Source: Hydractinia symbiolongicarpus (taxonomy: Eukaryota; Cnidaria; Hydrozoa; Anthoathecata; Hydractiniidae). From it: 64,000 bases of DNA. This document shows, piece after piece, positions 10,925 through 25,275 of this stretch (the stretch's first letter is position 1; each line of letters begins with the position of its first letter). A model generated the notes under the pieces. That model searched no databases. It was not told the DNA's origin and was given only the letters and a program-made list of their open reading frames with translations. Made by a program: the position numbers and the translations under genes. Location of the stretch: positions 2,110,001-2,174,000 of the forward strand of contig NC_079880.1 of assembly GCF_029227915.1 (NCBI RefSeq), read 5' to 3'.

Positions 10925-13900
10925 ACTTGTAGTTTTCAGAAATGTTTTCATTTTTGATGAGACGCTTAATGAAAGTTGTTTAATCGCCGGCAAACGAAAA
11001 CCCGCGATTTCCCGTAAATCACGGGCTTGGCCCGTATAGTCGAATGTATACAAAGAAAGTACCCTGTGAGTAAACTCATTTCCAGAACGATTTTTTAATT
11101 TATTTTTTCAACACTAAAACGCATGAGACTTGTAGTTTTCAAAAATGTTTTCATTTTTGATGAGACGCTTAATGAAAGAGGTTTAATCGCCGGCAAACGA
11201 AAACCCGAGATTTCCCGTAAATCCCGGGCTTGGCCCGTATAGTCAAAAGTATACAAAGATAGTACCCAGGGAGTAAACTCATTTCCAGAACGATTTTTTA
11301 AATTATTTTTTCACCACTAAAACGCATAAGACTTGTAGTTTTTAAAAATGTTTTCACTTTTGATGAGACGCTGAATAAAAGAAGTTTAATCGCCGGCAAA
11401 CGAAAACCTGCGATTTCCCGTAAATCCCGGACTCGGCCCGTATAGTCAAAAGTATACAAAGAAAGTACCCAGGGTGTAAACTCATTTCCCGAACTATTTT
11501 TTAAATTATTATTTCATCACTAAAGCCCATGAGACTTGTAGTATTTAAAAATATTTTCATTTTTGATGAGACGCTGAATAAAAGAAGTTTAATCGCCGGC
11601 AAACGAAAACCCGCGACTTCCCGTAAATCCCGGACTCAGCCCGTATAGTCAAAAGTATACAAAGAAAGTACCCAGGGAGTAAACTCATTTCCCGAAGGAT
11701 TTTTTTAAATTATTTTTTCACCACTAAAACGCATGAGCCTTGTAGTTTTCAAAAATGTTTTCATTTTTGATGAGACGCTGAATAAAAGAAGTTTAATCGC
11801 CGGCAAATGAAAACCTCCGATTTCCCGTAAATCCCGGACTCGGCCCGTATAGTCAAAAGTATACAAAGAAAGTACCCGGGGTGTAAACTCATTTCCCGAA
11901 CGATTTTTTAAATTATTATTTCACCACTAAAGCCCATGAGACTTGTAGTTTTTAAAAATGTTTTCATTTTTGATGAGACGCTGAATAAAAGAAGTTTAAT
12001 TGCCGGCAAACGAAAACCCGCGACTTCCCGTAAATCCCGGACTCGGCCCGTATAGTCAAAAGTATACAAAGAAAGTACCCAGGGAGTAAACTCATTTCCC
12101 GAACGATTTTTTAAATGATTTTTTCACCACTAAAACGCATAAGACTTGTAGTTTTTAAAAATGTTTTCATTTTTGATGAGACGCTGAATAAAAGAAGTTT
12201 AATTGCCGGCAAACGAAAACCCGCGACTTCCCGTAAATCCCGGACTCGGCCCGTATAGTCAAAAGTATACAAAGAAAGTACCCAGGGAGTAAACTCATTT
12301 CCCGAACGATTTTTTAAATGATTTTTTCACCACTAAATTGCATGAGACTTGTAGTTTTCGAAAATGTTTTCATTTTTGATGAGACGCTGAATAAAAGAAG
12401 TTTAATCGCCGGCAAACGAAAACCTGCGATTTCCCGTAAATCCCGGACTCGGCCCGTATAGTCAAAAGTATACAAAGAAAGTACCCAGGGTGTAAACTCA
12501 TTTCCAGAACGACTTTTAATTTATTTTTTCAACACTAAAACGCATGAGACTTGTAGTTTTCAAAAATGTTTTCATTTTTGATGACACGCTTAATGAAAGA
12601 GGTTTAATCGCCGGCAAACGAAAACCCGAGATTTCCCGTACATCCCGGGCTTGGCCCGTATAGTCAAAAGAATACAAAGATAGTACCCAGGGAGTAAACT
12701 CATTTCCAGAACGATTTTTTAAATTATTTTTTCACCACTAAAACGCATAAGACTTGTAGTTTTTAAAAATGTTTTCATTTTTGATGAGACGCTGAATAAA
12801 AGAAGTTTAATCGCCGGCAAACGAAAACCTGCGATTTCCCGTAAATCCCGGACTCGGCCCGTATAGTCAAAAGTATACAAAGAAAGTACCCAGGGTGTAA
12901 ACTCATTTCCCGAACTATTTTTTAAATTATTATTTCATCACTAAAGCCCATGAGACTTGTAGTATTTAAAAATATTTTCATTTTTGATGAGACGCTGAAT
13001 AAAAGAAGTTTAATCGCCGGCAAACGAAAACCCGCGACTTCCCGTAAATCCCGGACTCAGCCCGTATAGTCAAAAGTATACAAAGAAAGTACCCAGGGAG
13101 TAAACTCATTTCCCGAAGGATTTTTTTAAATTATTTTTTCACCACTAAAACGCATGAGCCTTGTAGTTTTCAAAAATGTTTTCATTTTTGATGAGACGCT
13201 GAATAAAAGAAGTTTAATCGCCGGCAAATGAAAACCTCCGATTTCCCGTAAATCCCGGACTCGGCCCGTATAGTCAAAAGTATACAAAGAAAGTACCCGG
13301 GGTGTAAACTCATTTCCCGAACGATTTTTTAAATTATTATTTCACCACTAAAGCCCATGAGACTTGTAGTTTTTAAAAATGTTTTCATTTTTGATGAGAC
13401 GCTGAATAAAAGAAGTTTAATTGCCGGCAAACGAAAACCCGCGACTTCCCGTAAATCCCGGACTCGGCCCGTATAGTCAAAAGTATACAAAGAAAGTACC
13501 CAGGGAGTAAACTCATTTCCCGAACGATTTTTTAAATGATTTTTTCACCACTAAAACGCATAAGACTTGTAGTTTTTAAAAATGTTTTCATTTTTGATGA
13601 GACGCTGAATAAAAGAAGTTTAATTGTCGGCAAACGAAAACCCGCGACTTCCCGTAAATCCCGGACTCGGCCCGTATAGTCAAAAGTATACAAAGAAAGT
13701 ACCCAGGGAGTAAACTCATTTCCCGAACGATTTTTTAAATGATTTTTTCACCACTAAATTGCATGAGACTTGTAGTTTTCGAAAATGTTTTCATTTTTGA
13801 TGAGACGCTGAATAAAAGAAGTTTAATCGCCGGCAAACGAAAACCTGCGATTTCCCGTAAATCCCGGACTCGGCCCGTATAGTCAAAAGTATACAAAGAA

Positions 13901-14203
13901 AGTACCCAGGGTGTAAACTCATTTCCAGAACGACTTTTAATTTATTTTTTCAACACTAAAACGCATGAGACTTGTAGTTTTCAAAAATGTTTTCATTTTT
14001 GATGACACGCTTAATGAAAGAGGTTTAATCGCCGGCAAACGAAAACCCGAGATTTCCCGTACATCCCGGGCTTGGCCCGTATAGTCAAAAGAATACAAAG
14101 ATAGTACCCAGGGAGTAAACTCATTTCCAGAACGATTTTTTAAATTATTTTTTCACCACTAAAACGCATAAGACTTGTAGTTTTTAAAAATGTTTTCATT
14201 TTT
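10925..14203 (+). repeat. 7-mer higher-order repeat, 1421 bp, two copies plus start of a third
   Basis: The class 2 monomer starts at 11159, 12580 and 14001, exactly 1421 bp (7 x 203) apart. The first five monomers match the 5-mer of 209-2440 in order, including GAAGGATTTTTTT and AAATGAAAACCTCCG. Two further monomers with AAATGATTTTTT and ATTGCATGAG complete the 7-mer. Flanks also correspond: the ATCACGGGC monomer precedes both arrays, and the GCTGATTAAAAG monomer follows both (2442 and 14204). The 5-mer and 7-mer arrays therefore sit at paralogous places in a larger duplication. Confidence 0.9.
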
Positions 14204-16170
14204 GATGAGACGCTGATTAAAAGAAGTTTAATAGCCGGCAAACGAAAACCCGCGACTTCCCGTAAATCCCGGACTCGGCCCGTATAGTCAAAAGTATACA
14301 AAGAAAGTACCCAGGGAGTAAACTCATTTCCCGAACGATTTTTTAAATTAATTTTCACCACTAAAACGCATGAGACTTGTAGTTTTCAGAAATGTTTTCA
14401 TTTTTGATGCGACGCTTAATGAAAGTTGTTTAATCGCCGGCAAACGAAAACCCGCGATTTCCCGTAAATCCCGGGCTTGGCCCGTATAGTCGAATGTATA
14501 CAAAGAAAGTACCCTGTGAGTAAACTCATTTCCAGAACGATTTTTTAATTTATTTTTTCAACACTAAAACGCATGTGACTTGTAGTTTTCAAAAATGTTT
14601 TCATTTTTGATGACACGCTTAATGAAAGAGGTTTAATCGCCGGCAAACGAAAACCCGAGATTTCCCGTAAATCCCGGGCTTGGCCCGTATAGTCAAAAGA
14701 ATACAAAGATAGTACCCAGGGAGTAAACTCATTTCCAGAACGATTTTTTAAATTATTTTTTCACCACTAAAACGCATAAGACTTGTAGTTTTTAAAAATG
14801 TTTTCATTTTTGATGAGACGCTGATTAAAAGAAGTTTAATAGCCGGCAAACGAAAACCCGCGACTTCCCGTAAATCCCGGACTCGGCCCGTATAGTCAAA
14901 AGTATACAAAGAAAGTACCCAGGGAGTAAACTCATTTCCCGAACGATTTTTTAAATTAATTTTCACCACTAAAACGCATGAGACTTGTAGTTTTCAGAAA
15001 TGTTTTCATTTTTGATGACACGCTTAATGAAAGTTGTTTAATCGCCGGCAAACAAAAACCCGCGACTTCCCGTAAATCCCGGACTCGGCCCGTATAGTCA
15101 AAAGTATACAAAGAAAGTACCCAGGGAGTAAACTCATTTCCCGAACGATTTTTTAAATTAATTTTCACCACTATAACGCATGAGACTTGTAGTTTTCAAA
15201 AATGTTTTCATTTTTGATGAGACGCTGAATAAAAGAAGTTTAATCGCCGGCAAACGAAAACCTGCGATTTCCCGTAAATCCCGGACTCGGCTCGTATAGT
15301 CAAAAGTATACAAAGAAAGTACCCGGGGTGTAAACTCATTTCCCAAACGATTTTTTAAATTATTATTTCACCACTAAAGCCCATGAGACTTGTAGTTTTT
15401 AAAAATGTTTTCATTTTTGATGAGACGCTGAATAAAAGAAGTTTAATTGCCGGCAAACTAAAACCCGCGACTTCCCGTAAATCCCGGACTCGGCCCGTAT
15501 AGTCAAAAGTATACAAAGAAAATACCCAGGGAGTAAACTTATTTCCCGAACGATTTTTTAAATTAATTTTCGCCACTAAAACGCATGAGACTTGTAGTTT
15601 TCAGAAATGTTTTTTATTTTTGATGAGACGCTTAATGAAAGTTGTTTAATCGCCGGCAAACGAAAACCCGCGATTTCCCGTAAATCCCGGGCTTGGCCCG
15701 TATAGTCGAATGTATACAAAGAAAGTACCCTGTGGGTAAACTCATTTCCCAAACGAATTTTTAAATTATTTTTTCATAACTAAAACGCATGAGACTTGTA
15801 GTTTTCAGAAATGTTTTCAGTTTTGATGAGACGCTTAATAAAAGTGGTTTAATTGCCGGCAAACGAAAACCCGCGATTTCCCGTAAATCCCGGGCTTGGC
15901 CCGTATAGTCGAATGTATACAAAGAAAGTACCCTGTGAGTAAACTCATTTCCAAAACGATTTTTTAAATTATCTTTTCACCACTAAAACGCTTGAGACTT
16001 GTAGTTTTTAAAAATGTTTTCATTTTTGATGAGACGCTGAATAAAAGAAGTTTAATCGCCGGCAAACGAAAACCCGCCATTTCCCGTAAACCCCGGACTC
16101 GGCCCGCATAGTCAAAAGTATACAAAGAAAGTACCCAGGGAGTAAACTCATTTCCCGAACGATTTTTTAA
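14001..16170 (+). repeat. 3-mer (608 bp) duplication and paralogous segment
   Basis: The GATGACACGC class 2 monomer at 14001 recurs at 14609 (608 bp), and the GCTGATTAAAAG monomer that follows it recurs at 14812, so three monomers are duplicated. From about 14760 to 16170 the sequence matches about 18815-20225 at a constant offset of 4055, roughly 20 monomers. Its first ~800 bases also match about 2390-3200 at offset 12370. Three related copies of this segment therefore exist in the window. Confidence 0.82.
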
Positions 16171-17119
16171 ATTATTATTTCACCACTAAAGTCCATGAGA
16201 CTTGTAGTATTTAAAAATATTTTCATTTTTGATGAGACGCTGAATAAAAGAAGTTTAATCGCCGGCAAACGAAAACCCGCGAATTCCCGTAAATCCCGGA
16301 CTCAGCCCGTATAGTCAAAAGTATACAAAGAAAGTACCCAGGGAGTAAACTCATTTCCCGAACGATTTTTTAAATTATTTTTTCACCACTAAAACGCATG
16401 AGCCTTGTAGTTTTCAAAAATGTTTTCATTTTTGATGAGACGCTGAATAAAAGAAGTTTAATCACCGGCAAACGAAAACCCGAGATTTCCCGTAAATCCC
16501 GGGCTTGGCCCGTATAGTCAAAAGAATACAAAGATAGTACCCAGGGAGTAAACTCATTTCCAGAACGATTTTTTAAATTATTTTTTCACCACTAAAACGC
16601 ATAAGACTTGTAGTTTTTAAAAATGTTTTCATTTTTGATGAGACGCTGAATAAAAGAAGTTTAATCGCCGGCAAACGAAAACCCGCGACTTTCCGTAAAT
16701 CCCGGACTCAGCCCGTATAGTCAAAAGTATACAAAGAAAGTACCCAGGGAGTAAACTCATTTCCAGAACGATTTTTTAAATTATTTTTTCACCACTAAAA
16801 CGCATAAGACTTGTAGTTTTTAAAAATGTTTTCATTTTTGATGAGACGCTGAATAAAAGAAGTTTAATCGCCGGCAAACGAAAACCCGCGACTTTCCGTA
16901 AATCCCGGACTCAGCCCGTATAGTCAAAAGTATACAAAGAAAGTACCCAGGGAGTAAACTCATTTCCCGAACGATTTTTTAAATTATTTTTTCACCACTA
17001 AAACGCATGAGCCTTGTAGTTTTTAAAAATGTTTTCATTTTTGATGAGACGCTGAATAAAAGAAGTTTAATCGCCGGCAAACGAAAACCTGCGATTTCCC
17101 GTAAATCCCGGACTCAGCC
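16171..17119 (+). repeat. Satellite monomers with a single-monomer duplication
   Basis: The rare variant GCGACTTTCCGTAAATCC with GGACTCAG occurs in two adjacent monomers; ACTTTCCG is at 16688 and 16891, exactly 203 bp apart. This is the smallest step seen in the window, a duplication of one monomer. The rest is class 3 and class 2 monomers without a larger repeat. Confidence 0.82.
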
Positions 17120-18745
17120 CGTATAGTCAAAAGTATACAAAGAAATTACCCAGGAAGTAAACTCATTTCCCAAACGATATTTTAAATTAATTTTCACCAC
17201 TAAAACGCATGAGACTTGTAGTTTTCAGAAATGTTTTCATTTTTGATGAGACGCTTAATGAAAGTTGTTTAATCGCCGGCAAACGAAAACCCGCGATTTC
17301 CCGTAAATCACGGGCTTGGCCCGTATAGTCGAATGTATACAAAGAAAGTACCCTGTGAGTAAACTCATTTCCAGAACGATTTTTTAATTTATTTTTTCAA
17401 CACTAAAACTCATGAGACTTGTAGTTTTCAAAAATGTTTTCATTTTTGATGAGACGCTTAATGAAAGAGGTTTAATCGCCGGCAAACGAAAACCCGAGAT
17501 TTCCCGTAAATCCCGGGCTTGGCCCGTATAGTCAAAAGAATACAAAGATAGTACCCAGGGAGTAAACTCATTTCCAGAACGATTTTTTAATTATTATTTC
17601 ACCACTAAAGCCCATGAAACTTGTAGTATTTAAAAATATTCTCATTTTTGATGAGACGCTGAATAAAAGAAGTTTAATCGCCGGCAAACGAAAACCCGCG
17701 ACTTCCCGTAAATCCCGGACTCAGCCCGTATAGTCAAAAGTATACAAAGAAAGTACCCAGGGAGTAAACTCATTTCCCGAAGGATTTTTTAAATAATTTT
17801 TTCACCACTAAAACGCATGAGCCTTGTAGTTTTCAAAAATGTTTTCATTTTTGATGAGACGCTGAATAAAAGAAGTTTAATCGCCGGCAAACGAAAACCT
17901 GCGATTTCCCGTAAATTCCGGACTCGGCCCGTATAGTCAAAAGTATACAAAGAAATTACCCAGGAAGTAAACTCATTTCCCAAACGATATTTTAAATTAA
18001 TTTTCACCACTAAAACGCATGAGACTTGTAGTTTTCAGAAATGTTTTCATTTTTGATGAGACGCTTAATGAAAGTTGTTTAATCGCCGGCAAACGAAAAC
18101 CCGCGATTTCCCGTAAATCACGGGCTTGGCCCGTATAGTCGAATGTATACAAAGAAAGTACCCTGTGAGTAAACTCATTTCCAGAACGATTTTTTAATTT
18201 ATTTTTTCAACACTAAAACGCATGAGACTTGTAGTTTTCAAAAATGTTTTCATTTTTGATGAGACGCTTAATGAAAGAGGTTTAATCGCCGGCAAACGAA
18301 AACCCGAGATTTCCCGTAAATCCCGGGCTTGGCCCGTATAGTCAAAAGAATACAAAGATAGTACCCAGGGAGTAAACTCATTTCCAGAACGATTTTTTAA
18401 ATTATTATTTCACCACTAAAGCCCATGAAACTTGTAGTATTTAAAAATATTCTCATTTTTGATGAGACGCTGAATAAAAGAAGTTTAATCGCCGGCAAAC
18501 GAAAACCCGCGACTTCCCGTAAATCCCGGACTCAGCCCGTATAGTCAAAAGTATACAAAGAAAGTACCCAGGGAGTAAACTCATTTCCCGAAGGATTTTT
18601 TAAATAATTTTTTCACCACTAAAACGCATGAGCCTTGTAGTTTACAAAAATGTTTTCATTTTTGATGAGACGCTGAATAAAAGAAGTTTAATCGCCGGCA
18701 AACGAAAACCTGCGATTTCCCGTAAATTCCGGACTCGGCCCGTAT
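17120..18745 (+). repeat. 4-mer higher-order repeat, 810/811 bp, two copies
   Basis: AGAAATTACCCAGGAAG lies near 17145 and 17955, and CCCATGAAAC at 17611 and 18422. The spacing changes from 810 to 811 because the first copy lacks one A near 17589 (TTTTAATTATT against TTTTAAATTATT). Both copies hold the ATCACGGGC class 1 monomer, a class 2 monomer, and two class 3 monomers with ATTCTCATTTTTG and GAAGGATTTTTTAAATAA. Confidence 0.88.
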
Positions 18746-19239
18746 AGTCAAAAGTATACAAAGAAAGTACCCGGGGTGTAAACTCATTTCCCGAAGGATT
18801 TTTTAAATTATTATTTCACCACTAAAGCCCATGAGATTTGTAGTTTTTAAAAATGTTTTCATTTTTGATGAGACGCTGATTAAAAGAAGTTTAATAGCCG
18901 GCAAACGAAAACCCGCGACTTCCCGTAAATCCCGGACTCGGCCCGTATAGTCAAAAGTATACAAAGAAAGTACCCAGGGAGTAAACTCATTTCCCGAACG
19001 ATTTTTTAAATAAATTTTCACCACTAAAACGCATGAGACTTGTAGTTTTCAGAAATGTTTTCATTTTTGATGAGACGCTTAATGAAAGTTGTTTAATCGC
19101 CGGCAAACAAAAACCCGCGACTTCCCGTAAATCCCGGACTCGGCCCGTATAGTCAAAAGTATACAAAGAAAGTACCCAGGGAGTAAACTCATTTCCCGAA
19201 CGATTTTTTAAATTAATTTTCACCACTAAAACGCATGAG
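18746..19239 (+). repeat. Bridge monomers leading into the 10-mer HOR
   Basis: A little over two monomers with GCTGATTAAAAG, AATAGCCGG and AACAAAAACC. From about 18815 they match the segment from about 14760 (offset 4055) and lead directly into the first 10-mer unit. The 10-mer thus appears to have grown from material already present in the 14.8-16.2 kb paralog. No gene is present. Confidence 0.75.
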
Positions 19240-22200
19240 ACTTGTAGTTTTCAAAAATGTTTTCATTTTTGATGAGACGCTGAATAAAAGAAGTTTAATC
19301 GCCGGCAAACGAAAACCTGCGATTTCCCGTAAATCCCGGACTCGGCTCGTATAGTCAAAAGTATGCAAAGAAAGTACCCGGGGTGTAAACTCATTTCCCA
19401 AACGATTTTTTAAATTATTATTTCACCACTAAAGCCCATGAGACTTGTAGTTTTTAAAAATGTTTTCATTTTTGATGAGACGCTGAATAAAAGAAGTTTA
19501 ATTGCCGGCAAACTAAAACCCGCGACTTCCCGTAAATCCCGGACTCGGCCCGTATAGTCAAAAGTATACAAAGAAAGTACCCAGGGAGTAAACTTATTTC
19601 CCGAACGATTTTTTAAATTAATTTTCACCACTAAAACGCATGAGACTTGTAGTTTTCAGAAATGTTTTCATTTTTGATGAGACGCTTAATGAAAGTTGTT
19701 TAATCGCCGGCAAACGAAAACCCGCGATTTCCCGTAAATCCCGGGCTTGGCCCGTATAGTCGAATGTATACAAAGAAAGTACCCTGTGAGTAAACTCATT
19801 TCCCAAACGAATTTTTAAATTATTTTTTCATAACTAAAACGCATGAGACTTGTAGTTTTCAGAAATGTTTTCAGTTTTGATGAGACGCTTAATAAAAGTG
19901 GTTTAATTGCCGGCAAACGAAAACCCGCGATTTCCCGTAAATCCCGGGCTTGGCCCGTATAGTCGAATGTATACAAAGAAAGTACCCTGTGAGTAAACTC
20001 ATTTCCAAAACGATTTTTTAAATTATCTTTTCACCACTAAAACGCTTGAGACTTGTAGTTTTCAAAAATGTTTTCATTTTTGATGAGACGCTGAATAAAA
20101 GAAGTTTAATCGCCGGCAAACGAAAACCCGCCATTTCCCGTAAACCCCGGACTCTGCCCGCATAGTCAAAAGTATACAAAGAAAGTACCCAGGGAGTAAA
20201 CTCATTTCCCCGAGCGATTTTTTAAATTATTTTTTCACCACTAAATCGCATGAGACATGTAGTTTTCAAAAATGTTTTCATTTTTGATGAGACGCTGAAT
20301 AAAAGAAGTTTAATCGCCGGTAAACGAAAACCTGCGATTTCCCGTAAATCCCGGACTCGGCCCGTATAGTCAAAAGTATACAAAGAAAGTACCCAGGGTG
20401 TAAACTCATTTCCCGAACGATTTTTTAAATTATTATTTCACCACTAAAGCCCATGAGACTTGTAGTATTTAAAAATATTCTCATTTTTGATGAGACGCTG
20501 AATAAAAGAAGTTTAATCGCCGGCAAACGAAAACCTGCGATTTCCCGTAAATCCCGGACTCGGCTCGTATAGTCAAAATTATACAAAGAAAGTACCCAGG
20601 GTGTAAACTCATTTCCCGAACGATTTTTTAAATTATTATTTCACCACTAAAGCCCATGAGACTTTTAGTATTTAAAAATATTTTCATTTTTGATGAGACG
20701 CTGAATAAAAGAAGTTTAATCCCTGGCAAACGAAAACCTGCGCCTTCCCGTAAATCCCGGACTCGGCCCGTATAGTCAAAAGTATACAAAGAAAGTACCC
20801 AGGGAGTAAACTCATTTCCCGAACGATTTTTTAAATTTTTTTTCACCATTAAAACGCATGAGACTTGTAGTTTTTAAAAATGTTTTCATTTTTGATGAGA
20901 CGCTGAATAAAAGAAGTTTAATTGCCGGCAAACGACAACCCGCGTCTTCCCGTTAATCCCGGACTCGGCCCGTATAGTCAAAAGTATACAAAGAAAGTAC
21001 CCAGGGAGTAAACTCATTTCCCAAACGATATTTTAAATTAATTTTCACCACTAAAACGCATGAGACTTGTAGTTTTCAGAAATGTTTTCATTTTTGATGA
21101 GACGCTGAATAAAAGAAGTTTAATCGCCGGCAAACGAAAACCTGCGATTTCCCGTAAATCCCGGACTCGGCCCGTATAGTCAAAAGTATACAAAGAAAGT
21201 ACCCAGGGAGTAAACTCATTTCCCAAACGATATTTTAAATTATTTTTCACCACTAAAACGCATGAGACTTGTAGTTTTCAAAAATGTTTTCATTTTTGAT
21301 GAGACGCTGAATAAAAGAAGTTTAATCGCCGGCAAACGAAAACCTGCGATTTCCCGTAAATCCCGGACTCGGCTCGTATAGTCAAAAGTATACAAAGAAA
21401 GTACCCGGGGTGTAAACTCATTTCCCAAACGATTTTTTAAATTATTATTTCACCACTAAAGCCCATGAGACTTGTAGTTTTTAAAAATGTTTTCATTTTT
21501 GATGAGACGCTGAATAAAAGAAGTTTAATTGCCGGCAAACTAAAACCCGCGACTTCCCGTAAATCCCGGACTGGGCCCGTATAGTCAAAAGTATACAAAG
21601 AAAGTACCCAGGGAGTAAACTTATTTCCCGAACGATTTTTTAAATTAATTTTCACCACTAAAACGCATAAGACTTGTAGTTTTCAGAAATGTTTTCATTT
21701 TTGATGAGACGCTTAATGAAAGTTGTTTAATCGCCGGCAAACGAAAATCCGCGATTTCCCGTAAATCCCGGGCTTGGCCCGTATAGTCGAATGTATACAA
21801 AGAAAGTACCCTGTGAGTAAACTCATTTCCCAAACGAATTTTTAAATTATTTTTTCATAACTAAAACGCATGAGACTTGTAGTTTTCAGAAATGTTTTCA
21901 GTTTTGATGAGACGCTTAATAAAAGTGGTTTAATTGCCGGCAAACGAAAACCCGCGATTTCCCGTAAATCCCGGGCTTGGCCCGTATAGTCGAATGTATA
22001 CAAAGAAAGTACCCTGTGAGTAAACTCATTTCCAAAACGATTTTTTAAATTATCTTTTCACCACTAAAACGCTTGAGACTTGTAGTTTTCAAAAATGTTT
22101 TCATTTTTGATGAGACGCTGAATAAAAGAAGTTTAATCGCCGGCAAACGAAAACCCGCCATTTCCCGTAAACCCCGGACTCGGCCCGCATAGTCAAAAGT

Positions 22201-25200
22201 ATACAAAGAAAGTACCCAGGGAGTAAACTCATTTCCCCGAGCGATTTTTTAAATTATTTTTTCACCACTAAATCGCATGAGACATGTAGTTTTCAAAAAT
22301 GTTTTCATTTTTGATGAGACGCTGAATAAAAGAAGTTTAATCGCCGGTAAACGAAAACCTGCGATTTCCCGTAAATCCCGGACTCGGCCGGTATAGTCAA
22401 AAGTATACAAAGAAAGTACCCAGGGTGTAAACTCATTTCCCGAACGATTTTTTAAATTATTATTTCACCACTAAAGCCCATGAGACTTGTAGTATTTAAA
22501 AATATTCTCATTTTTGATGAGACGCTGAATAAAAGAAGTTTAATCGCCGGCAAACGAAAACCTGCGATTTCCCGTAAATCCCGGACTCGGCTCGTATAGT
22601 CAAAATTATACAAAGAAAGTACCCAGGGTGTAAACTCATTTCCCGAACGATTTTTTAAATTATTATTTCACCACTAAAGCCCATGAGACTTTTAGTATTT
22701 AAAAATATTTTCATTTTTGATGAGACGCTGAATAAAAGAAGTTTAATCGCTGGCAAACGAAAACCTGCGCCTTCCCGTAAATCCCGGACTCGGCCCGTAT
22801 AGTCAAAAGTATACAAAGAAAGTACCCAGGGAGTAAACTCATTTCCCGAACGATTTTTTAAATTTTTTTTCACCATTAAAACGCATGAGACTTGTAGTTT
22901 TTAAAAATGTTTTCATTTTTGATGAGACGCTGAATAAAAGAAGTTTAATTGCCGGCAAACGACAACCCGCGTCTTCCCGTTAATCCCGGACTCGGCCCGT
23001 ATAGTCAAAAGTATACAAAGAAAGTACCCAGGGAGTAAACTCATTTCCCAAACGATATTTTAAATTAATTTTCACCACTAAAACGCATGAGACTTGTAGT
23101 TTTCAGAAATGTTTTCATTTTTGATGAGACGCTGAATAAAAGAAGTTTAATCGCCGGCAAACGAAAACCTGCGATTTCCCGTAAATCCCGGACTCGGCCC
23201 GTATAGTCAAAAGTATACAAAGAAAGTACCCAGGGAGTAAACTCATTTCCCAAACGATATTTTAAATTATTTTTCACCACTAAAACGCATGAGACTTGTA
23301 GTTTTCAAAAATGTTTTCATTTTTGATGAGACGCTGAATAAAAGAAGTTTAATCGCCGGCAAACGAAAACCTGCGATTTCCCGTAAATCCCGGACTCGGC
23401 TCGTATAGTCAAAAGTATACAAAGAAAGTACCCGGGGTGTAAACTCATTTCCCAAACGATTTTTTAAATTATTATTTCACCACTAAAGCCCATGAGACTT
23501 GTAGTTTTTAAAAATGTTTTCATTTTTGATGAGACGCTAAATAAAAGAAGTTTAATTGCCGGCAAACTAAAACCCGCGACTTCCCGTAAATCCCGGACTG
23601 GGCCCGTATAGTCAAAAGTATACAAAGAAAGTACCCAGGGAGTAAACTTATTTCCCGAACGATTTTTTAAATTAATTTTCACCACTAAAACGCATGAGAC
23701 TTGTAGTTTTCAGAAATGTTTTCATTTTTGATGAGACGCTTAATGAAAGTTGTTTAATCGCCGGCAAACGAAAACCCGCGATTTCCCGTAAATCCCGGGC
23801 TTGGCCCGTATAGTCGAATGTATACAAAGAAAGTACCCTGTGAGTAAACTCATTTCCCAAACGAATTTTTAAATTATTTTTTCATAACTAAAACGCATGA
23901 GACTTGTAGTTTTCAGAAATGTTTTCAGTTTTGATGAGACGCTTAATAAAAGTGGTTTAATTGCCGGCAAACGAAAACCCGCGATTTCCCGTAAATCCCG
24001 GGCTTGGCCCGTACAGTCGAATGTATACAAAGAAAGTACCCTGTGAGTAAACTCATTTCCAAAACGATTTTTTAAATTATCTTTTCACCACTAAAACGCT
24101 TGAGACTTGTAGTTTTCAAAAATGTTTTTATTTTTGATGAGACGCTGAATAAAAGAAGTTTAATTTGCCGGCAAACGAAAACCCGCCATTTCCCGTAAAC
24201 CCCGGACTCGGCCCGCATAGTCAAAAGTATACAAAGAAAGTACCCAGGGAGTAAACTCATTTCCCCGAGCGATTTTTTAAATTATTTTTTCACCACTAAA
24301 TCGCATGAGACATGTAGTTTTCAAAAATGTTTTCATTTTTGATGAGACGCTGAATAAAAGAAGTTTAATCGCCGGCAAACAAAACCTGCGATTTCCCGTA
24401 AATCCCGGACTCGGCCCGTATAGTCAAAAGTATACAAAGAAAGTACCCAGGGTGTAAACTCATTTCCCGAACGATTTTTTAAATTATTATTTCACCACTA
24501 AAGCCCATGAGACTTGTAGTATTTAAAAATATTCTCATTTTTGATGAGACGCTGAAAAAAAGAAGTTTAATCGCCGGCAAACGAAAACCTGCGATTTCCC
24601 GTAAATCCCGGACTCGGCTCGTATAGTCAAAATTATACAAAGAAAGTACCCAGGGTGTAAACTCATTTCCCGAACGATTTTTTAAATTATTATTTCACCA
24701 CTAAAGCCCATGAGACTTGTAGTATTTAAAAATATTTTCATTTTTGATGAGACGCTGAATAAAAGAAGTTTAATCGCCGGCAAACGAAAACCTGCGCCTT
24801 CCCGTAAATCCCGGACTCGGCCCGTATAGTCAAAAGTATACAAAGAAAGTACCCAGGGAGTAAACTCATTTCCCGAACGATTTTTTAAATTTTTTTTCAC
24901 CATTAAAACGCATGAGACTTGTAGTTTTTAAAAATGTTTTCATTTTTGATGAGACGCTGAATAAAAGAAGTTTAATTGCCGGCAAACGAAAACCCGCGTC
25001 TTCCCGTTAATCCCGGACTCGGCCCGTATAGTCAAAAGTATACAAAGAAAGTACCCAGGGAGTAAACTCATTTCCCAAACGATATTTTAAATTAATTTTC
25101 ACCACTAAAACGCATGAGACTTGTAGTTTTCAGAAATGTTTTCATTTTTGATGAGACGCTGAATAAAAGAAGTTTAATCGCCGGCAAATGAAAACCTGCG

Positions 25201-25275
25201 ATTTCCCGTAAATCCCGGACTCGGCCCGTATAGTCAAAAGTATACAAAGAAAGTACCCAGGGAGTAAACTCATTT
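19240..25275 (+). repeat. 10-mer higher-order repeat, 2027 bp, three copies
   Basis: Three consecutive units, about 19240-21266, 21267-23293 and 23294-25275, repeat ten distinct monomers with 2027-bp spacing. Markers in order include AACTAAAACCCGCG, TTCATAACTAAAACG with TTTTCAGTTTTGATG, CGCTTGAG with CGCCATTTCCCGTAAACC, CCCCGAGCG, GAGACATG, TCAAAATTATAC, CTGCGCCTT, and CGCGTCTTCCCGTTAATCC. Small differences date the copies: CCCTGGC near 20721 against CGCTGGC near 22748, AATTTGCC with an extra T and GTTTTTATTTTT only in the third unit, and GGACTGGG in units two and three. Unit three diverges at about 25276. Confidence 0.92.
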
